A DNA stretch of 53,093 bases from contig JAYOIK010000029.1 in NCBI GenBank assembly GCA_038118725.1, forward strand, positions 1 through 53,093, in the 5' to 3' direction. This document shows positions 50,496-53,093 of the stretch, piece after piece; the stretch's first letter is position 1; every line of letters begins with the position of its first letter. This DNA comes from JADHLJ01 sp038118725 (GTDB taxonomy: Bacteria; Pseudomonadota; Alphaproteobacteria; Thalassobaculales; Thalassobaculaceae). The position numbers and the translations under genes are program-made. The notes under the pieces were generated by a model that did not search any database, was not told the origin of the DNA, and saw only the letters and a program-made list of their open reading frames with translations.

Positions 50496-51392
50496 ATGAC
50501 ACACAATAGTCTTCCGCGAAAGGTCCGTCGTCCCATCATGGTGGCCGCGCTTTTGGGCGCGATCATGGTGACACCTCTCGCAAGCCCAAGCGCGGCGAGT
50601 CTGAAAGACGCCATCGACTTCTATAAACGAGGCGCGTTTGATAGCGCGGCTCCAATTCTGGAACGACTAGCCGGGAGCGGGGATCCGGTGGCGAGTTTCT
50701 GGTTGGGAAGCATGTGGCACCAAGGTCACGGCAAACCGGTGAATTACCGCACCGCGCATCATTTGTATCGGCTGGCCGCCTATCACGGAAACGCCGACGC
50801 GCAGAAAAATCTCGGCCTTTTGTATCGTGATGGTCGGGGGGGCGAGAGGAACCTCGTTGTCTCCTATGCGTGGATTTCCTTGGCCGCGGCGCAGCGAAGC
50901 GCGGTCGAGGAGCGAAACCTGGAACGCCTGACGGAGCGTATGTCGCCGGCCAAGATCATGGAGGGACAGCAGCTCGCCGCGGAATATCTGGAATGGATCT
51001 CCAGGCCTGATAGGCAAGCGCGCGTGGGTAAGGAGAAGAAAGTCTCCGCCGCGCCGGCAACCTCCAACCCGCCCGAGAAAACCAGGGTCGGCGTGGTGCT
51101 GACCTCGACCACCGGCGTTTCCGCGACGACGCAAGCTCCGGCGGTAACCTTGCGTGATCAGTTTATCGTGCAACTCGGTCTGTTCCGGAACCCGAATGGG
51201 ATCGCGAAGCTAGAGCGAACGTTGCGCGGCAAGGGGATTTCCTTCTCCAAGAAGGCGGTAACGATCCGTGGCAGATCCTACCAACAGTTTCGCGTGGGAC
51301 CCTTCCCTCGGGTCGATGCCGCCAAGAAGACCGCGCGCCGGATCGACAAGATCCTTCACATCAACAGCGCCGTGATACCGGTGCCTAGTTGA
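50496..51392 (+). CDS. Exported Sel1-repeat protein with SPOR domain
   Basis: 298 residues. Signal peptide to about residue 34 (MVAALLGAIMVTPLASPSAA). Residues 35-165 hold about three Sel1-like helical repeats (DPVASFWLGSMWHQGHGKPV, NADAQKNLGLLYRDGRGG). A Ser/Thr/Pro linker then leads to a C-terminal SPOR domain (FIVQLGLFRNPNGIAKLERT through FRVGPFPRVDAAKKTARR), which binds denuded septal peptidoglycan. A role at the division site or cell envelope is likely. Convergent with the prepilin peptidase gene. Confidence 0.83.
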   Translation: MTHNSLPRKVRRPIMVAALLGAIMVTPLASPSAASLKDAIDFYKRGAFDSAAPILERLAGSGDPVASFWLGSMWHQGHGKPVNYRTAHHLYRLAAYHGNADAQKNLGLLYRDGRGGERNLVVSYAWISLAAAQRSAVEERNLERLTERMSPAKIMEGQQLAAEYLEWISRPDRQARVGKEKKVSAAPATSNPPEKTRVGVVLTSTTGVSATTQAPAVTLRDQFIVQLGLFRNPNGIAKLERTLRGKGISFSKKAVTIRGRSYQQFRVGPFPRVDAAKKTARRIDKILHINSAVIPVPS

Positions 51393-51412
51393 ACCTGATT
51401 GGCTCGGCGGAC

Positions 51413-52291
51413 TCAAATGCCCCAGGGTCCGCTTAACCATGTCTGGAGCCGGTCGCCGGCGAACAAGACCATCGTGGCGCCGAACAATAGGAACGGGGCG
51501 AAACAGATCGGCTGGCCCTTCTTCGACACGCCAGCCCAAATGAGGCCATAGCCGACGAGAACACCGGTTGCCGATGCCACGAGCAAGCTCGGCGCCAGGG
51601 CTTGCCAACCGAACCAGGCGCCAATGGCCGCGAAAAGCTTGAAATCACCTTGTCCAATCGCGGTGCGGCCGAGTATCCGCGCGGCGACCGCGTCGACGAT
51701 CCAAAACGCCGCGTACCCGCCGACCGCGCCCAAAATGGCGTCGCTCGGGGCAACGTGAACGTTGAACGCATTGAACGCCAATCCCACCCAAAGCAAGGAG
51801 AGGGAAAGCACATCCGGAACCAGAAGGTGCTCCCAGTCGATGCAGCTCATGGCGATCGCGAACCAAATGAAAACCATGGCGGAAAGTGCCTGAGGGCTTG
51901 GGCCGAACACGATCATGCAGACCAATCCGGTCAGCCCGCCGAGCAACTCGACGATCGGATAGCGCGCGGCTATACGTTCTCCGCAAGCCGAGCATGCGCC
52001 CGCGAGTAGGCAATAGCTGATGACCGGGATGTTCCGAAGCGCGGTGATCGGATGGCTGCATTTCGGGCAATGCGAGCCGGGAAACGCCAAGGAGAGCCGT
52101 TGTGTGGTTGGTGGAACCGAAACGCCCGCGCTCCCGCTTGGATCAGGCGAGGGTGAGCTGGTTTTCTCGTCTTCCAACTCGGTTTCCGCCCAAGCCATCA
52201 TGAGGGGGAGTCGATGAATCACAACGTTCAGGAAACTGCCCACCGCCAAGCCGAAGGCAACGGATGCGAGGACCCAAGCCAATTCGCTCAT
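51413..52291 (-). CDS. Prepilin peptidase (type 4 leader peptidase, A24)
   Basis: 292 residues, 7-8 membrane segments. The N-terminal VGSFLNVVIHRLPLMM and two CxxC pairs (Cys75/78, Cys100/103) belong to the zinc loop, with an extra acidic insert of about 35 residues between them. The aspartyl protease residues are Asp152 (CIDWEHLLVPD) and Asp216 (GQGDFKLF). It cleaves and N-methylates prepilins at the inner membrane. Lies 27 nt after the FHA-like gene, so they may form part of a pilus or secretion operon continuing off the right edge. Confidence 0.93.
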   Translation of the reverse strand: MSELAWVLASVAFGLAVGSFLNVVIHRLPLMMAWAETELEDEKTSSPSPDPSGSAGVSVPPTTQRLSLAFPGSHCPKCSHPITALRNIPVISYCLLAGACSACGERIAARYPIVELLGGLTGLVCMIVFGPSPQALSAMVFIWFAIAMSCIDWEHLLVPDVLSLSLLWVGLAFNAFNVHVAPSDAILGAVGGYAAFWIVDAVAARILGRTAIGQGDFKLFAAIGAWFGWQALAPSLLVASATGVLVGYGLIWAGVSKKGQPICFAPFLLFGATMVLFAGDRLQTWLSGPWGI

Positions 52292-52318
52292 GGGCGTGGG
52301 ACATGGGTGCGGGGATGA

Positions 52319-53093
52319 CTACCGCCGCGTGACCTTCGCGAAGGAAAGCTTGGCATCGGCGATGTGAACGATGGTTCCGTCACGAATGGGGCCGGGGCTT
52401 GTCGTTTTGCTTCCATCAATCGCGATATCCCCATCCGATGGTTCAATGAAATAACCGCTGTCTTCAGTATACCGCAATCGGGCCTTGGGTTGGTCCGTGC
52501 CGTTGGGACCAGTTGGAGCAAGGGAAACGGTGCCCGATGGCGAAACATCAAGACCAAGGCCGTCGTCGAACATGATCCAGGTTTTCGCCTTGTCTTCTCG
52601 CCAGCCGGGCCAATGCCATTCCAAATCACCCGATACGCCTCCGTCGAGATGCGCGAAGTCGACCTGGCATTGAATGATCGACCGATTTGTCGGCGCGTCG
52701 TCGCCGATGCTGGTGAAGCGTAGACGACAGTGCCCCGGCGCCTTGGGGGCTTCCGGGCCGCCCAAGGCAATCACGATTCCGTTCCGCGTGACGTCGACTT
52801 CGATTTCCTGGCCCACATCAAGGCTTGCATCGCCTATGAAAACGGAATTGGCGCCGCCCAGGCGCTCGAACCGTATGGTGGTATCGGTTCTCGAAAGGCG
52901 CAGCCCGTTTTGGGCGCGCGAAACCAAGGCGTAGGAAAGACTGATATCGGCGACGGCGCCCTCCATGGAGGTGCGGCCCATGGCGATGACCGGCATTGGC
53001 AACAGAATGGCGTGCAGGCCCTCGGCGCGAACGACGACCGGGCCGACGATCTTGACGCTGTCGACAAGGTCGCCTCGGCGCGCGATCAATCGT
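52319..53093 (-). CDS. FHA-like protein (5' end outside window)
   Basis: At least 257 codons; the frame runs to the window edge, so the start is uncertain. The C-terminal 90 residues (KARLRYTEDSGYFIEPSDGD, GPIRDGTIVHIADAKLSF) fit an FHA domain, which binds phosphothreonine, though the usual Arg/Ser pocket residues cannot be confirmed. Residues before that show two beta-rich blocks of similar type, without obvious membrane segments. Next to a prepilin peptidase, a secretion or pilus regulatory part is plausible. Confidence 0.5.
   Translation of the reverse strand, partial: RLIARRGDLVDSVKIVGPVVVRAEGLHAILLPMPVIAMGRTSMEGAVADISLSYALVSRAQNGLRLSRTDTTIRFERLGGANSVFIGDASLDVGQEIEVDVTRNGIVIALGGPEAPKAPGHCRLRFTSIGDDAPTNRSIIQCQVDFAHLDGGVSGDLEWHWPGWREDKAKTWIMFDDGLGLDVSPSGTVSLAPTGPNGTDQPKARLRYTEDSGYFIEPSDGDIAIDGSKTTSPGPIRDGTIVHIADAKLSFAKVTRR

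Overview
The window looks like a chromosomal segment of a high-GC alphaproteobacterium, most likely a Rhodospirillales-type lineage. The evidence is the gene order mutM (with ubiE-ubiB divergent) / enoyl-CoA hydratase / rpsT / dnaA / dnaN / recF / gyrB, the murA-DUF2948-hisG-hisD-UPF0262-infA-maf-rng-yacG cluster, a short-form HisG, and G/C-ending codons throughout. I see no insertion sequence, prophage or CRISPR array. Both ends cut a gene: a sensor kinase at the left, an FHA-like protein at the right.

Layout. 0-11.3 kb: kinase 3' end, xanthine phosphoribosyltransferase, a DUF4864-like exported protein, an OmpA-like lipoprotein, tRNA-Arg(ACG), a redoxin-fused 2OG-Fe(II) oxygenase, a PuuD-like membrane protein, a metallophosphoesterase, an AhpD-like protein, a D-2-hydroxyacid dehydrogenase, a UGT-like glycosyltransferase, and a Tag-like glycosylase coupled to a small membrane protein. 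11.3-23.5 kb: replication block (gyrB, recF, dnaN, dnaA on the minus strand), a 700-bp AT-rich gap that may be the chromosome origin, rpsT with a good sigma70-type promoter, enoyl-CoA hydratase, a small exported protein, mutM, and the divergent ubiE-ubiB ubiquinone pair. 23.5-31 kb: accessory genes (MDR oxidoreductase overlapping an enolase-superfamily dehydratase, MFS transporter, small DGNHR protein, a surface-carbohydrate protein with TPR tail, PuuE-type allantoinase).

31-38.3 kb: a tight minus-strand housekeeping run from murA to yacG, with overlapping or nearly abutting genes and a recognisable promoter ahead of murA. 38.8 kb: tRNA-Thr(GGT). 39-48.4 kb: a catabolic accessory region with a sulfatase, SelO, a 2-hydroxychromene-2-carboxylate isomerase-like protein, an Ldh-family dehydrogenase, a dimethylformamidase large-subunit homologue and, divergent from it, a thiolase-like/DUF35 pair whose active-site pattern suggests an acyl-CoA retro-aldolase. 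48.4-53.1 kb: a protein with two ribbon-helix-helix repeats, a DUF6065 protein, a Sel1/SPOR protein behind an AT-rich leader, a prepilin peptidase and an FHA-like protein.

The strongest leads for new biology are the thiolase-like/DUF35 pair beside the dimethylformamidase-like gene, the cysteine-free redoxin-oxygenase fusion, the metal-ligand-free Tag-like protein with its coupled membrane partner, the SCBP-TPR fusion, the tandem-RHH protein, three perfect 14-bp repeats between divergent genes, and a small conserved-looking ORF ahead of murA that lacks a standard start codon. Family names come from recognising motifs by eye; no database search was run.
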